From the NCBI RefSeq assembly GCF_000372465.1, contig NZ_AQUZ01000063.1:166-48787 (forward strand): a DNA stretch of 48,622 nt. The letters are read 5' to 3'. The notes beneath the pieces were generated by a model. It saw nothing but the letters and a program-made list of their open reading frames with translations, was not told where the DNA came from and searched no databases. Position 1 is the stretch's first letter, and each line of letters begins with the position of its first letter. Of this stretch, positions 26,293-34,575 are shown one piece after another. The position numbers and the translations under genes are program-made. Source of the stretch: Kribbella catacumbae DSM 19601. GTDB taxonomy: Bacteria > Actinomycetota > Actinomycetes > Propionibacteriales > Kribbellaceae.

Positions 26293-27976
26293 CTACTTGA
26301 CCGGGGTCAGGTTCTGCAGAACCACGCCATTGTCCCAGGCCTTCCACGACGCCGGGAAGGAGTAGAGGTTGTCCTGGGTCGGCCAGCCGGTCGCGCGGCT
26401 GTTGTTGAACTCGGTGAGGGTGGAACCGATCACCATCGGGATGTAGGGCAGGTCGCGGGCGATGTTGTCCTGGATCACGGCGTACTGCTGCAACTTTGCC
26501 GCTTCGTCGTTGGTCTGCGCCGCCGCCGCGATCGCCGCGTCGACAGCCGGGTTGGCATAGCGGGCCGGGTTCGAGCTGGCGTTCTGGCCTGCCGGGGCGG
26601 TGTTCTTGGACGAGTACTTGCCCTCGTAGGTGTAGTACGGATCGGTGGACGGGCCGAGGCCGATCGAGTTCAGGGACAACTGGTAGGTGCCCTTCAGCTC
26701 ACGGCTGTTCCACTCGTTCCACGACATCTGGCTGGACTTGATCTCCATCCCGGCCTTGCGCAACTGCTGGGTCATCGCGTCGATGGCCGAGATGAAGTCG
26801 CTCCAGCCGGTCACCACCTGGATGGTCAGACTCAGCCGCTGGCCGTCCTTGACGTAGATCCCGTCCGGGCCCTTGCTCCAGCCGCCTTTGGTCAGGACCG
26901 ACTCGGCCTTGCCGGTGTCGGCGCCCTGCGGAGTCTTCGCCTCCACCGACGGCGAGATCCACTTGTCGTCCCGGCCGGGGATCAGCAGGGTCGGCGAGCC
27001 GGGATTCGCGACGTTGCTGAAGGCAAGCTTGTTGAGCTGGTCGCGGTCCAGAGCGGCGTAGATGGCCTGGCGTACGGCGACGTCGGTCTGCGGACCCTTG
27101 CATCCCAGCTTGGCGCTGGAGCAGGCGAAGAGGCTGGTGGTCAGAGCCGGAGTGTTGACGTAGCTCAGCTCCTTCTTGCCCTTCATCAGACCGTCGAAGC
27201 CCGGGAAGTAGGCGCTCATCCAGTCGACCTCGCCGGCCAGCAAGGCGCTGGTGGCGGCGTCCGCCGAGGCCAGCGAGATGTAGCGGACCTTGTCGATCTG
27301 CGGCTTTCCCTGCTGCCAGTACCCCGGATTGCGTTTCAGCTCGTAGCTCTGCGGGGTAAACGTGGCCACGGAGTAGGCGCCGGTGCCGACCGGGTTGCGA
27401 TTGATGTCGGTGGCGGGATTCTTGTCCTTCCACAGATGCTCCGGAACAATCGCGGTGTCGCCGAGCACGCTCGGACCGGAGACGAATGATGTCTTCTTGA
27501 ACGACAGCACCACGGTGTGGTCGTCCTTCACGGCAGCGGTGGCGGCCAGGCCGTTCGTGTTGATGCTCGCGGTCTTGGCGATCATGTTGAACGTGAAGGC
27601 CACGTCGGCCGCACTGAACGGCTTCCCGTCCGACCACTTGACGCCCTGCCTGGTCGTCACCGTCAACTTGGTGCCGTCGGCGTTCCACGAGTAGCCCGTG
27701 GCGAGCATCGGCTTCGGGTCGCCCGAAGACATCAGGTTGTAGTAGTACAAGGGCTCGTAGATGATCCCTCGCGCGGGCTGCAGCGCCGTCGGGGAGAACG
27801 GGTTGAAGTTCTCGGCGATGGACCCTGAAGACGGAGATCCGGCTCTCACCGCCGGCCCCCTTCGCCTTCGAGGCACCGGCCGAGTCACCACAGCCGGCCA
27901 GCGCCAGCGCGCCTGCCGCGAGGGTCGCCACCAGCGCGGCAGGACGGGATCGACGCAAGAAATCGGGTAAGTACAT
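26293..27976 (-). pseudogene. Family 5 solute-binding lipoprotein, single-base frameshift near the N-terminus
   Basis: ATG 27976 begins a lipoprotein signal peptide (AALVATLAAGALALAGCGDS; lipobox LAGC). The frame is lost after GESRISVF near 27826 and the rest of the SBP_bac_5 protein continues in another frame: GSIAENFNPFSPTALQPARG, then YEPLYYYNLM, VKWSDGKPFSAADVAFTFNM and so on to VVLQNLTPVK. The span of 1684 bases is one more than a multiple of three, so a single extra base (for example the A in CTTCAGGG on the coding strand) explains it. Repairing it gives a normal protein of about 560 residues. As sequenced, the importer has lost its substrate receptor unless the error is in the sequence or frameshifting occurs. 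It is the first gene of the operon. Confidence 0.85.
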
Positions 27977-28020
27977 TTCACAATCCTTCGGTCAGCATTC
28001 ACGCGGGCGGAGGTATTTAC

Positions 28021-28065
28021 TGGACCGGTTCAGTGCGTTGGGCTGGACGGTACTTGACCGGTTCA
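28021..28065. promoter_or_regulatory. Two tandem LacI-type operators (core ACCGGT)
   Basis: TGGACCGGTTCA (28021-28032) and TTGACCGGTTCA (28054-28065) are near-palindromes sharing a GACCGGTTCAGT core. Their centres are 33 bases apart, about three helical turns, so two dimers could sit on the same DNA face. They lie between the divergent transporter operon and the lacI gene at 28116. This is the expected place for repression of both directions. Confidence 0.78.
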
Positions 28066-28115
28066 GTACTGTAAAGACCGAATCTCCCCGGAATTTTTCC
28101 TGGAAGGGAGCCCGG

Positions 28116-29174
28116 ATGGCCCGAGTCACCATCAAGGAGATCGCCCGCCGGGCGGGCGTCTCCAAGGGCGCGGTCTCCTATGCCCTGAACGGTCAGCCGG
28201 GGGTCTCCGCGGCGACCCGGGCCAGGGTGCTGAAGATCGCCGAGGAACTGGACTGGGTGCCGAACCGGGCCGCCCGGATGCTGTCGGCCGCCCGGACCGA
28301 GACGTTCGGCCTGGTACTGGCGCGGTCCGCCCAGACGTTGAGCGAGGAGCCGTTCTACATGGGCTTCGTCGGCGGTCTGGAGTCAGTGCTGAGCGGGCGC
28401 TCCTATGCGCTGGCCCTGAAGGTCGTGCCCGACGTCGCCAACGAGCTGGCGACGTACCGCAAGTGGGCGGCGGAGAAGCGGGTGGATGGCGTCATCCTGG
28501 TCGACCTCCGGGTGGACGATCCCCGCATCCCCTTGCTCCGGGCGCTTGAACTGCCCGCCATCGCGGTCGGTGATCCGAGCCTGGCCGACGGGCTGGCCTG
28601 CGTCTGGACGAACAGCACCGCCGCGATGTCAGCAGCCGTCGAGCACCTGGCCGCCCTCGGCCACCGCCACATCGCCAGGGTCGCCGGCGCACCGGACCAC
28701 GGACACGTCTGGATCCGCGACCAGGCCTTCGCGGCGGTGACTGAGCGACTGGACCTTACCGCTCAGGTCGCGCACACGGACTTCTCCGGCGACGAAGGAG
28801 CTGCGAGCACCCGCCAGGTTTTGTCCTGCGCCCCCCGGCCGACCGCCATCATCTACGACAACGACCTGATGGCGGTCGCCGGGCTATCGGTGCTCAGCGA
28901 CCTTGGCCTGCGCTCCCCCGACGACATCACCCTGATCGCCTGGGACGATTCAGCACTCTGCCGAATCACTCATCCCAAGCTGACAGCGATGAGCCACGAC
29001 ATCGTCGGGTACGGCGCACTGGTCGCCGAACGCCTCTTCGACCTCCTCGAGGGCGCAGAGCCGAAAGCCCACCTGTACTCGACACCCACCCTCCAGATCC
29101 GCGAAAGCTCAGGCCCGCCCACTCTGTTAGCGCTGGCGACAATTCCCGAAAGTAGTGGGCCGGTCACAGTCTGA
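28116..29174 (+). CDS. LacI-family regulator (lacI-1) of the Opp-type/heparinase-like operon
   Basis: This 352-residue repressor has a DNA-binding domain at residues 3-55 (TIKEIARRAGVSKGAVSYAL, hinge helix PNRAARMLSAAR). A sugar-binding domain follows (TFGLVLARSAQTLSEEPFYM, AIIYDNDLMAVAGLSVLSDL, ITLIAWDDSALCRITHPKLT). The recognition helix KGAVSYAL differs from the HMTVSRV and HQTVSRV of the two other lacI genes in the window, consistent with its different operators (ACCGGT type rather than TTAGCG type). The ATG at 28116 has GGGAG eight bases upstream; longer upstream frames are rejected because they would run through the operators. Confidence 0.9.
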   Translation: MARVTIKEIARRAGVSKGAVSYALNGQPGVSAATRARVLKIAEELDWVPNRAARMLSAARTETFGLVLARSAQTLSEEPFYMGFVGGLESVLSGRSYALALKVVPDVANELATYRKWAAEKRVDGVILVDLRVDDPRIPLLRALELPAIAVGDPSLADGLACVWTNSTAAMSAAVEHLAALGHRHIARVAGAPDHGHVWIRDQAFAAVTERLDLTAQVAHTDFSGDEGAASTRQVLSCAPRPTAIIYDNDLMAVAGLSVLSDLGLRSPDDITLIAWDDSALCRITHPKLTAMSHDIVGYGALVAERLFDLLEGAEPKAHLYSTPTLQIRESSGPPTLLALATIPESSGPVTV

Positions 29175-29229
29175 CAAGAGTGCGGTGGATGGCAGAATTC
29201 AGCTCGACGAGATGATGGGAGCTGGAAAC

Positions 29230-30270
29230 GTGTCCAACGGTTCAGGCACCGAGCGCGAGTCCGTGGCGCCGGCGTCCTCCCCACGGCGCCATCCGAGTCT
29301 GGCCGACGTCGCCGTACTCGCGGGCGTCTCCCATATGACGGTGTCCCGGGTGATCAACGACAGCGAGCTCGTCCGGCCGGCGACCCGCGACAAGGTCAAG
29401 GCCGCGATCGAGAGCCTTGGGTACCGGCCGAACACGGCTGCCCGGGCCCTGGTCACCGGGCGCACGGGCACGCTTGGCGTGGTGACCATGGACTCCACGC
29501 TCTACGGCCCGGCCAGCACGCTCTACGGCATCGAGCGCGCGGCGCGGGATGCGGGGTTCGCGATCACGGTCGCGAGCGTCAGCAAGCCGGGCGGGAAGTC
29601 CATCGCCGAAGCAGTCGAATCACTGCAACGGCAAGCGGTCGAAGGCATCGTCGTGATCGCCCCTCATGTCGCGACGGCCGAAGCACTGGAGTTCGCGCCG
29701 CAGGACATCCCGCTCGTCGCAGTCGGCGGCGCGGCTCCGCCGATACCGACCGTCTCGGTCAACCAGTACGACGGCGCGCGGCTCGCGACGGAGCACCTGC
29801 TCTCGCTCGGCCACTCAGCGGTCTGGCACGTCAGCGGACCGTCCGACTGGCTCGAAGCAGCCGAACGGGAGCGCGGCTGGCGGGAGACGCTCGCGGCCCA
29901 CGGCGCCCGCGCACCTCGCCTGATCCAAGGCGACTGGAGCCCGCGGTCGGGGTACGAGGCCGGCAAGTCGCTGGCTCGGAGGTCCACCGTGGGAGCCGTG
30001 TTCGTCGCCAACGACCAGATGGCTCTGGGTGTGCTGCGCGCCTTCGCCGAGGCCGGGATCGCTGTGCCCGCGGACATCCATGTCGTCGGCTTCGACGACG
30101 TACCGGAGGCCGAGTTCTTCAACCCGCCGCTGACCACCGTGCGCCAGGACTTCAACGAGGTTGGCCGCCGGACCTTCGACCTGCTGTCCGAGCAGATGAA
30201 CGGCCACCACCCGGACAGCGAACAGATCGCCGCCACCCTGATCGTGCGGCAGAGCACCCTGACCACCTGA
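29230..30270 (+). CDS. LacI-family regulator (lacI-2)
   Basis: This 346-residue repressor has the HTH SLADVAVLAGVSHMTVSRVI, hinge YRPNTAARALVTGRT and an intact sugar-binding domain (GTLGVVTMDSTLYGPASTLY; GDWSPRSGYEAGKSL; VFVANDQMALGVLRAF; IHVVGFDDVPEAEFFNPPLT). It is a close paralogue of the broken lacI-3 at 43119, with long shared stretches such as GDWSPRSGY and PEAEFF.PPLTTVRQDF. GTG 29230 is chosen for the GGGAG eight bases before it. A TGTTAGCGCTGGCG half-operator (29125-29138) lies upstream. The gene is transcribed towards a truncated permease and away from no obvious operon, so its targets are probably the TTAGCG sites at 30959, 31004, 43067 and 43986. Confidence 0.88.
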   Translation: MSNGSGTERESVAPASSPRRHPSLADVAVLAGVSHMTVSRVINDSELVRPATRDKVKAAIESLGYRPNTAARALVTGRTGTLGVVTMDSTLYGPASTLYGIERAARDAGFAITVASVSKPGGKSIAEAVESLQRQAVEGIVVIAPHVATAEALEFAPQDIPLVAVGGAAPPIPTVSVNQYDGARLATEHLLSLGHSAVWHVSGPSDWLEAAERERGWRETLAAHGARAPRLIQGDWSPRSGYEAGKSLARRSTVGAVFVANDQMALGVLRAFAEAGIAVPADIHVVGFDDVPEAEFFNPPLTTVRQDFNEVGRRTFDLLSEQMNGHHPDSEQIAATLIVRQSTLTT

Positions 30271-30296
30271 TCACCCGCCCAAGCCGAGCACGGGCC

Positions 30297-30526
30297 GGAC
30301 CGCCCCCACTAACAAACCCCACCAGCAACCGCTTCCCCCGGCGTGTCGAGGCACTGCCGCCAGGTTCCGTAGTGGGGGCGGTCCGCCCCCACCTCGCGCC
30401 CACGAACACTCCGCCGGCTAACCGCCGTGAACCGCTGCGCCGGGTGACCGGTACTACGGAGGGGTTCGCCCCTCGTCTGGGGGATAACCCACTGCTCTAC
30501 CAGTGGGCGATCCCCCGCAGGCGGGG
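30297..30526. repeat. Cluster of four strong stem-loops between lacI-2 and a permease remnant
   Basis: A 15-base perfect inverted repeat (GGACCGCCCCCACTA 30297-30311; complement 30370-30384) is followed by an alternative compact hairpin, GTGGGGGCG-GTC-CGCCCCCAC (30372-30392). Next comes GAGGGG-TTCG-CCCCTC (30459-30474), a stem with the extra-stable TTCG loop. A long two-part stem follows (GGGGGAT and CCCACTG pairing across CTCTAC, 30479-30516), and finally CCCCGC-AG-GCGGGG (30513-30526). The region is 285 bases long and has no gene. It may be a bidirectional terminator set, a structured RNA or a repeat element. Confidence 0.6.
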
Positions 30527-30556
30527 TTAAGCACACCGATCGGGGTCGTCGAGCGA

Positions 30557-30926
30557 TTAGGTTTGGCGTCTGGTTAGGAGGCGTTGGACTACTACGAAGA
30601 TCAGGAGCAGGGTGCCGCCGATGACGACCGCCGCGATCGCGTCAAGCTCCATCCCGACGGCGTGCGGGCTGTACCCCGACAGCGTGTACGCCGCGAACAG
30701 CAGGCCGGCCATCGCCGAGCACAGGCCGCTGATCGTGTAGACCCCGACCTTGCCCAGAGCGACCCGCAACCCCATCAGGTGTGCCGAGCTCTCGCTGCCA
30801 CCGACGGCGTAGACCGTGCGGCCGAAGCGGGTCATGTGCAGCACCCACGCGCCGACCGCGAAGACCACCAGCGCCACCACGACACTGGGGGTGATGTGGT
30901 AGCCACCCGGTAGCGGCACCGATCAC
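30557..30926 (-). pseudogene. Remnant of a YjfF/RbsC-type sugar ABC permease
   Basis: The last 120 residues of a CUT2 permease are readable: GGYHITPSVVVALVVFAVGA, then YAVGGSESSAHLMGL and SGYSPHAVGMELDAIAAVV. About the first 180 residues are missing. At the 5' side a GTG (30926) with GGGAGG upstream opens a different frame (VIGAATG) that is fused out of frame near 30910. At the 3' side AAVVIGGTLL joins directly to LLIFVVVQRLL, whereas relatives carry about 45 more residues (one TM helix and a loop) between them. So at least two deletions have occurred. The rest of the transporter operon (binding protein, ATPase, first permease) is absent from the window. Upstream lies a perfect GTTAGCGCTAAC operator, a relic of its control. 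Confidence 0.8.
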
Positions 30927-30958
30927 AGCAGTTCCTCCCTATATGAACAGGGCTGAAT

Positions 30959-30970
30959 GTTAGCGCTAAC
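30959..30970. promoter_or_regulatory. LacI-type operator GTTAGCGCTAAC
   Basis: This is a perfect 12-base palindrome with the canonical LacI-family core AGCGCT, placed 33 bases upstream of the leftward permease remnant and 188 bases before the rightward PL11 gene. It matches 29125 and 43067/43986 in the TGTTAGCG half. Confidence 0.8.
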
Positions 30971-31003
30971 GTTACCCGCCGTCCAACCCCTTCGCGGCCT
31001 GAT

Positions 31004-31031
31004 TGTTAGCGCTCGCATTTGAATCGATTCA
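31004..31031. promoter_or_regulatory. Adjacent TTAGCG half-site and TGAATCGATTCA palindrome
   Basis: TGTTAGCGCTCGCA (31004-31017) repeats the TTAGCGCT half of the operator at 30959. Two bases later TGAATCGATTCA (31020-31031) is a perfect 12-base palindrome of a different type. They lie in the promoter region of the PL11 lyase gene and suggest control by more than one LacI-type regulator. Confidence 0.6.
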
Positions 31032-31077
31032 CCCTTCGTAGTGCCATTGACACCGTCCGCAGTGACCTCTACATTCT

Positions 31078-31091
31078 GGGAAACGCTTTCC
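31078..31091. promoter_or_regulatory. LacI/CcpA-like operator GGGAAACGCTTTCC
   Basis: GGAAA-CGC-TTTCC is an inverted repeat of the class recognised by actinobacterial LacI regulators of plant-polysaccharide genes. It is 67 bases before the PL11 start, probably within the transcribed leader or at the promoter. Confidence 0.6.
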
Positions 31092-31157
31092 GTGCACAGA
31101 AGGCGATCGGGCCCCATCTCACCTCGCGCTCTTGCGCCCGACGCTGGACGGTCTTCG

Positions 31158-33005
31158 ATGAAACGAGTCAATCCGCCCCTGGCGACAGCTGTCGCCATCG
31201 CCATCCTCGGTGCCGGCCTCACCGCCGTACAGGCACAGGCAACGCCAACGACTGCCACCGAGCCGACCCCGACGCTCAGCTCCAAGGTCCCCACCGACAC
31301 TGCCAATCTCGGCCGCGGCCTGATCAGCCTGCGGACCGGGAAGGGCAACTTCCTGTCCTGGCGCCTGCTGCACGACGATCCCGCGGGCGCCGAGTTCGCG
31401 GTCTATCGCGGGACGACCAGGATCGCGACCACCTCGGTCACCAACTACACCGACGTAGGCGCTCCCGCGGACGCCCGCTATACCGTGCGTCCGACCACCG
31501 GCGAGGCGGCGACCCGGGCCGCCGAGGCTGCCGACGGCGAGGTCTCGACGCTGGCGACCAGCCAGGACGTCCCGATCCAGAAACCCGCCGGTGGCACGAC
31601 TCCGGACGGCGTCGCCTACACCTACACCGCCAATGACGCGTCGGTCGCCGACCTGGATGCCGACGGTGCCTACGAGATCGTGCTCAAGTGGGATCCGACC
31701 AACGCCAAGGACAACTCCCAGGCCGGGTACACCGGCAACGTGTACCTCGACGCGTACGAGCTGAATGGAACCCGCAAGTGGCGGATCGACCTCGGCCGCA
31801 ACATCCGGGCCGGCGCGCACTACACGCAGTTCCAGGTCTTCGACTACGACGGAGACAATCGAGCAGAGGTGGTGGTGAAGACCGCGGACGGCACCCGCTC
31901 GGGTACCGGGCAGGTCATCGGCAGTTCCAGTGCCGACCATCGCAACTCGTCCGGCTACATCCTGACCGGCCCGGAGTTCTTGAGCGTCTTCAGCGGCACC
32001 ACTGGTGAGGTGCTGGCGACCGCCGACTACGTCCCGCCGCGCGGCACGGTCTCCTCCTGGGGAGACAACTACGGCAACCGGGTCGACCGATTCCTGGCCG
32101 GTACGGCGTATCTCAACGGCTCCAAGCCGAGCATCATCATGGCGCGCGGCTACTACACCCGCTCCGTCGTCTCGGCCTGGGACTACTCGAACCGCACGCT
32201 GACCCGGCGATGGACCTTCGACAGCAACAGCTCATCCAACGGTTCGGCCTGGACCGGACAGGGCAACCACCAACTGTCGATCGCCGACGTCGACAACGAC
32301 GGCCGCGACGAGATCATGTACGGCGCGATGGCGATCGACGACAACGGATACGGCTTGTGGGTCAACGGTCTCGGCCATGGCGACGCGTACCACGTCGGCG
32401 ACCTCATCCCCAGCCGCGCCGGCCTCGAGGTGTTCAAGCCGTCCGAAGACAGCTCCAAGCCGGCCGACTGGGTGGCGGACGCGCGGACCGGCCAGACCGT
32501 CTGGCGAGCTGCCTCCTGCGGTTGCGACAACGGCCGTGGCGTGGCCGACGACATCTGGTCCGGCAACGCGGGTGCCGAAGTGTGGTCCTCGGCGGTCGGT
32601 GGGTTGCGCTCGGCAACCAATGGCTCGCAGGTCGCCAGCCGCAAACCCGGGTCGACGAACTTCGTCATCTGGTGGGACGGCGACCGTCAGCGCGAACTGC
32701 TCGACGGCACTCACATCGACAAGTACGGCACTGGCGGCGACACGCGGCTGCTGACGGCCAGCGGCGTTCATTCCAACAACGGCACCAAGGCCACGCCGGC
32801 GTTGCAGGCGGACATCCTGGGCGACTGGCGTGAGGAGGTCATCTGGGCGACCTCGGACGACACCAAGCTACGGATCTACTCGACGACCGACTCGACCAGC
32901 GTCTCGCACGTCACGTTGATGCAGGATCGCATGTACCGGCTGGCCGTCGCATGGCAGAACACCGGCTACAACCAGCCACCCCACGCAAGTTTCCTCAACC
33001 CCTGA
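31158..33005 (+). CDS. Secreted rhamnogalacturonan lyase, PL11 family
   Basis: This 615-residue exported enzyme has a signal peptide (ATAVAIAILGAGLTAVQAQA). An N-terminal fibronectin-like part follows (NLGRGLISLRTGKGNFLSWR, FAVYRGTTRIA), then an eight-bladed propeller with repeated calcium-binding motifs (DLDADGAYEIVLKWDP, FDYDGDNRAEVVVKTADG, ADVDNDGRDEIMYGAMAIDD, DILGDWREEVIW). This is the PL11 architecture. The enzyme cleaves the rhamnose-galacturonate backbone of rhamnogalacturonan I by beta-elimination outside the cell. ATG 31158 immediately precedes the signal peptide; the ribosome site is weak. The length matches single-domain PL11 enzymes without an added binding module. It is monocistronic, ending at a strong hairpin. 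Confidence 0.93.
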   Translation: MKRVNPPLATAVAIAILGAGLTAVQAQATPTTATEPTPTLSSKVPTDTANLGRGLISLRTGKGNFLSWRLLHDDPAGAEFAVYRGTTRIATTSVTNYTDVGAPADARYTVRPTTGEAATRAAEAADGEVSTLATSQDVPIQKPAGGTTPDGVAYTYTANDASVADLDADGAYEIVLKWDPTNAKDNSQAGYTGNVYLDAYELNGTRKWRIDLGRNIRAGAHYTQFQVFDYDGDNRAEVVVKTADGTRSGTGQVIGSSSADHRNSSGYILTGPEFLSVFSGTTGEVLATADYVPPRGTVSSWGDNYGNRVDRFLAGTAYLNGSKPSIIMARGYYTRSVVSAWDYSNRTLTRRWTFDSNSSSNGSAWTGQGNHQLSIADVDNDGRDEIMYGAMAIDDNGYGLWVNGLGHGDAYHVGDLIPSRAGLEVFKPSEDSSKPADWVADARTGQTVWRAASCGCDNGRGVADDIWSGNAGAEVWSSAVGGLRSATNGSQVASRKPGSTNFVIWWDGDRQRELLDGTHIDKYGTGGDTRLLTASGVHSNNGTKATPALQADILGDWREEVIWATSDDTKLRIYSTTDSTSVSHVTLMQDRMYRLAVAWQNTGYNQPPHASFLNP

Positions 33006-33012
33006 CCCGTAC

Positions 33013-33046
33013 GACGTGGGGGCGCCCCGCCCGGCGTCCCCACGTC
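33013..33046 (+). terminator. Terminator-like hairpin after the PL11 gene
   Basis: GACGTGGGGGCGCC (33013-33026) pairs with GGCGTCCCCACGTC (33033-33046) around a six-base loop, with one G-U wobble. It starts eight bases after the stop codon. No T run follows, as is common in GC-rich actinobacteria. Confidence 0.75.
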
Positions 33047-33091
33047 CCGCTGGCCACCTGGAAAAGGGTCAGCGGCCCGCTGGTGACTCTC

Positions 33092-33201
33092 TGTTTACGT
33101 TAACATCCTTGCTATTGCGTGGATGTCGCGATTGGGGTCACGGTTCGGATTCGGGGCCGCCGAGGTCTTGCCGATAATTATTCTGAGGGTTAACTTAACC
33201 C
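33092..33201. promoter_or_regulatory. Promoter region of the arabinose-locus importer with two palindromes
   Basis: TGTTTACGTTAACA (33092-33105) is a LacI-like site with one mismatch between halves. GGGTTAA-C-TTAACCC (33187-33201) is a perfect inverted repeat. Between them TAATTATTCT (about 33174-33184) is the only AT-rich stretch and could supply a -10 element. The ROK regulator encoded in the same operon is one candidate to bind the 33187 site; the assignment is inference. Confidence 0.55.
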
Positions 33202-33270
33202 CCACTCGAACCCACGCGGCCCGCTCCGGACCGCCCACTGCGAGGTTCGGAGAGCATGGAGGACAGCGCG

Positions 33271-34569
33271 ATGGTCGACAAGACGCGACTGAGTCGCCGG
33301 GGATTTCTCGGCATGGGAGTCGCCGCCGGCGTGATCACACTCACCGCCTGCGGTTCGGACAGCGACAAGGCCTCGGGCTCCGGTTCCACCGCCGCCGACC
33401 TGGTGATGACGGTGTGGGGCGGGGAGACCGACAAGACGACGTACCAGCAGCGGATCGATCTGCTGGTGAAGAAGTTCCCCGAGCTGAAGGTCAAGCTGCA
33501 GCTGATCCCTGGTGACGGCTACGCCCAGAAGGTGCAGACGATGATTGCCGGCGGCAAGGGCCCGGACATCATGCAGGTGGCCGAAAGCGTCAACGTCTAC
33601 TCGAGTAAGAACCAGATCCTGCCGCTGGACGAGCTGGCCGCCAAGGCCGGCGTCGACCTGGAGAAGCGGTTCGGGTCGATCGGCAAGATCTACTCCTACC
33701 AGGACAAGCTGTACGCCATCCCGGACCGGTCCGGCGCGATGATCGCGTACTACAACAAGACCATGTTCGATGCCAAGGGCATCAAAGCCCCGACGGCGGA
33801 GTGGACCTGGGACGAGGCGCTGGCCGCGTTCAAGGAGCTCACCATTCCCGGCAAGCAGTGGGGCTACTCCGGCGGCGGCTGGTGGGCCCAGTGGTGGAGC
33901 TTCGTCTATCAGAACGGCGGCAAGATCATCGATGACGCCGGCAAGCCGGCCGTCGCCACCGACGAGGTCATCGAGGCACTGCAGTGGACCGGCGACCTGG
34001 TCTTCAAGCACGGCGTCGTCCCCACCAAGAAGCAGTACGCCGACATGGGCGCCGACGTCGGCGGTGACGGCGCCTTCGCGAACGGCAAGGTCGCGGTCAA
34101 CACGACCGGGTTCTGGGGGATCAGCGGCCTGACGAAGTCCAAGATCGAGTGGGACATCGCTCCGCTGTGGCGCGGCAAGCAGCAGGCGGTGACGGCCTTC
34201 GGCAGCGGGCTGGCCATCTCCCGGACGGCGAAGAACCCCGACGCCGCGTTCAAGGCCATCGACTTCCTCACCTCGGCCGAGGCGCAGCAGAAGATCATCG
34301 CCACCGGGCAGGACGTGCCGGCCAGCATCGAGGTGCAGAAGAGCGACGCCTTCCTCAAACCCGCCTGGATGACCAAGCCGGTGCAGATGGACGTCTTCGC
34401 CGAGTCGAGTGCGTTCGTCTACCGGGCCCCGTTCATCCCCGCCTGGAACGAGATGCAGAAGGCGTTCGACGACGGACTGGCCGACTTCTGGCTGGGCAAG
34501 AAGGACGCCCGGAGCTCGCTGACCGCGATCCAGCAGCGGCTCGAGTCCATCGTCAAGCCCGCGGGGTAG
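33271..34569 (+). CDS. Tat-exported sugar-binding lipoprotein of a CUT1 importer
   Basis: This 432-residue SBP_bac_1 protein has a twin-arginine signal, LSRRGFLGMGVAAG, and lipobox LTAC, so it is probably folded before export and then lipid-anchored. The binding lobes follow (YQQRIDLLVKKFPELKVKLQ; PDRSGAMIAYYNKTMFDAKG; FWGISGLTKSKIEWDIAPLW). The start is set at ATG 33271, with GGAGG eight bases upstream; the ATG at 33256 is also possible. It heads the operon with the two permeases and GH35, seven bases before the first permease. The substrate is presumably a galactose/arabinose oligosaccharide released from pectin or arabinogalactan (inference). Confidence 0.92.
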   Translation: MVDKTRLSRRGFLGMGVAAGVITLTACGSDSDKASGSGSTAADLVMTVWGGETDKTTYQQRIDLLVKKFPELKVKLQLIPGDGYAQKVQTMIAGGKGPDIMQVAESVNVYSSKNQILPLDELAAKAGVDLEKRFGSIGKIYSYQDKLYAIPDRSGAMIAYYNKTMFDAKGIKAPTAEWTWDEALAAFKELTIPGKQWGYSGGGWWAQWWSFVYQNGGKIIDDAGKPAVATDEVIEALQWTGDLVFKHGVVPTKKQYADMGADVGGDGAFANGKVAVNTTGFWGISGLTKSKIEWDIAPLWRGKQQAVTAFGSGLAISRTAKNPDAAFKAIDFLTSAEAQQKIIATGQDVPASIEVQKSDAFLKPAWMTKPVQMDVFAESSAFVYRAPFIPAWNEMQKAFDDGLADFWLGKKDARSSLTAIQQRLESIVKPAG

Positions 34570-34575
34570 GCGACG

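Noticed and set aside
30479..30526. tRNA-like feature (TGGTAGAGC on the minus strand)
   Set aside because: The word resembles a tRNA D-arm, but no cloverleaf, anticodon stem or TTCGA loop of the right spacing can be formed; the pairing is that of simple hairpins.
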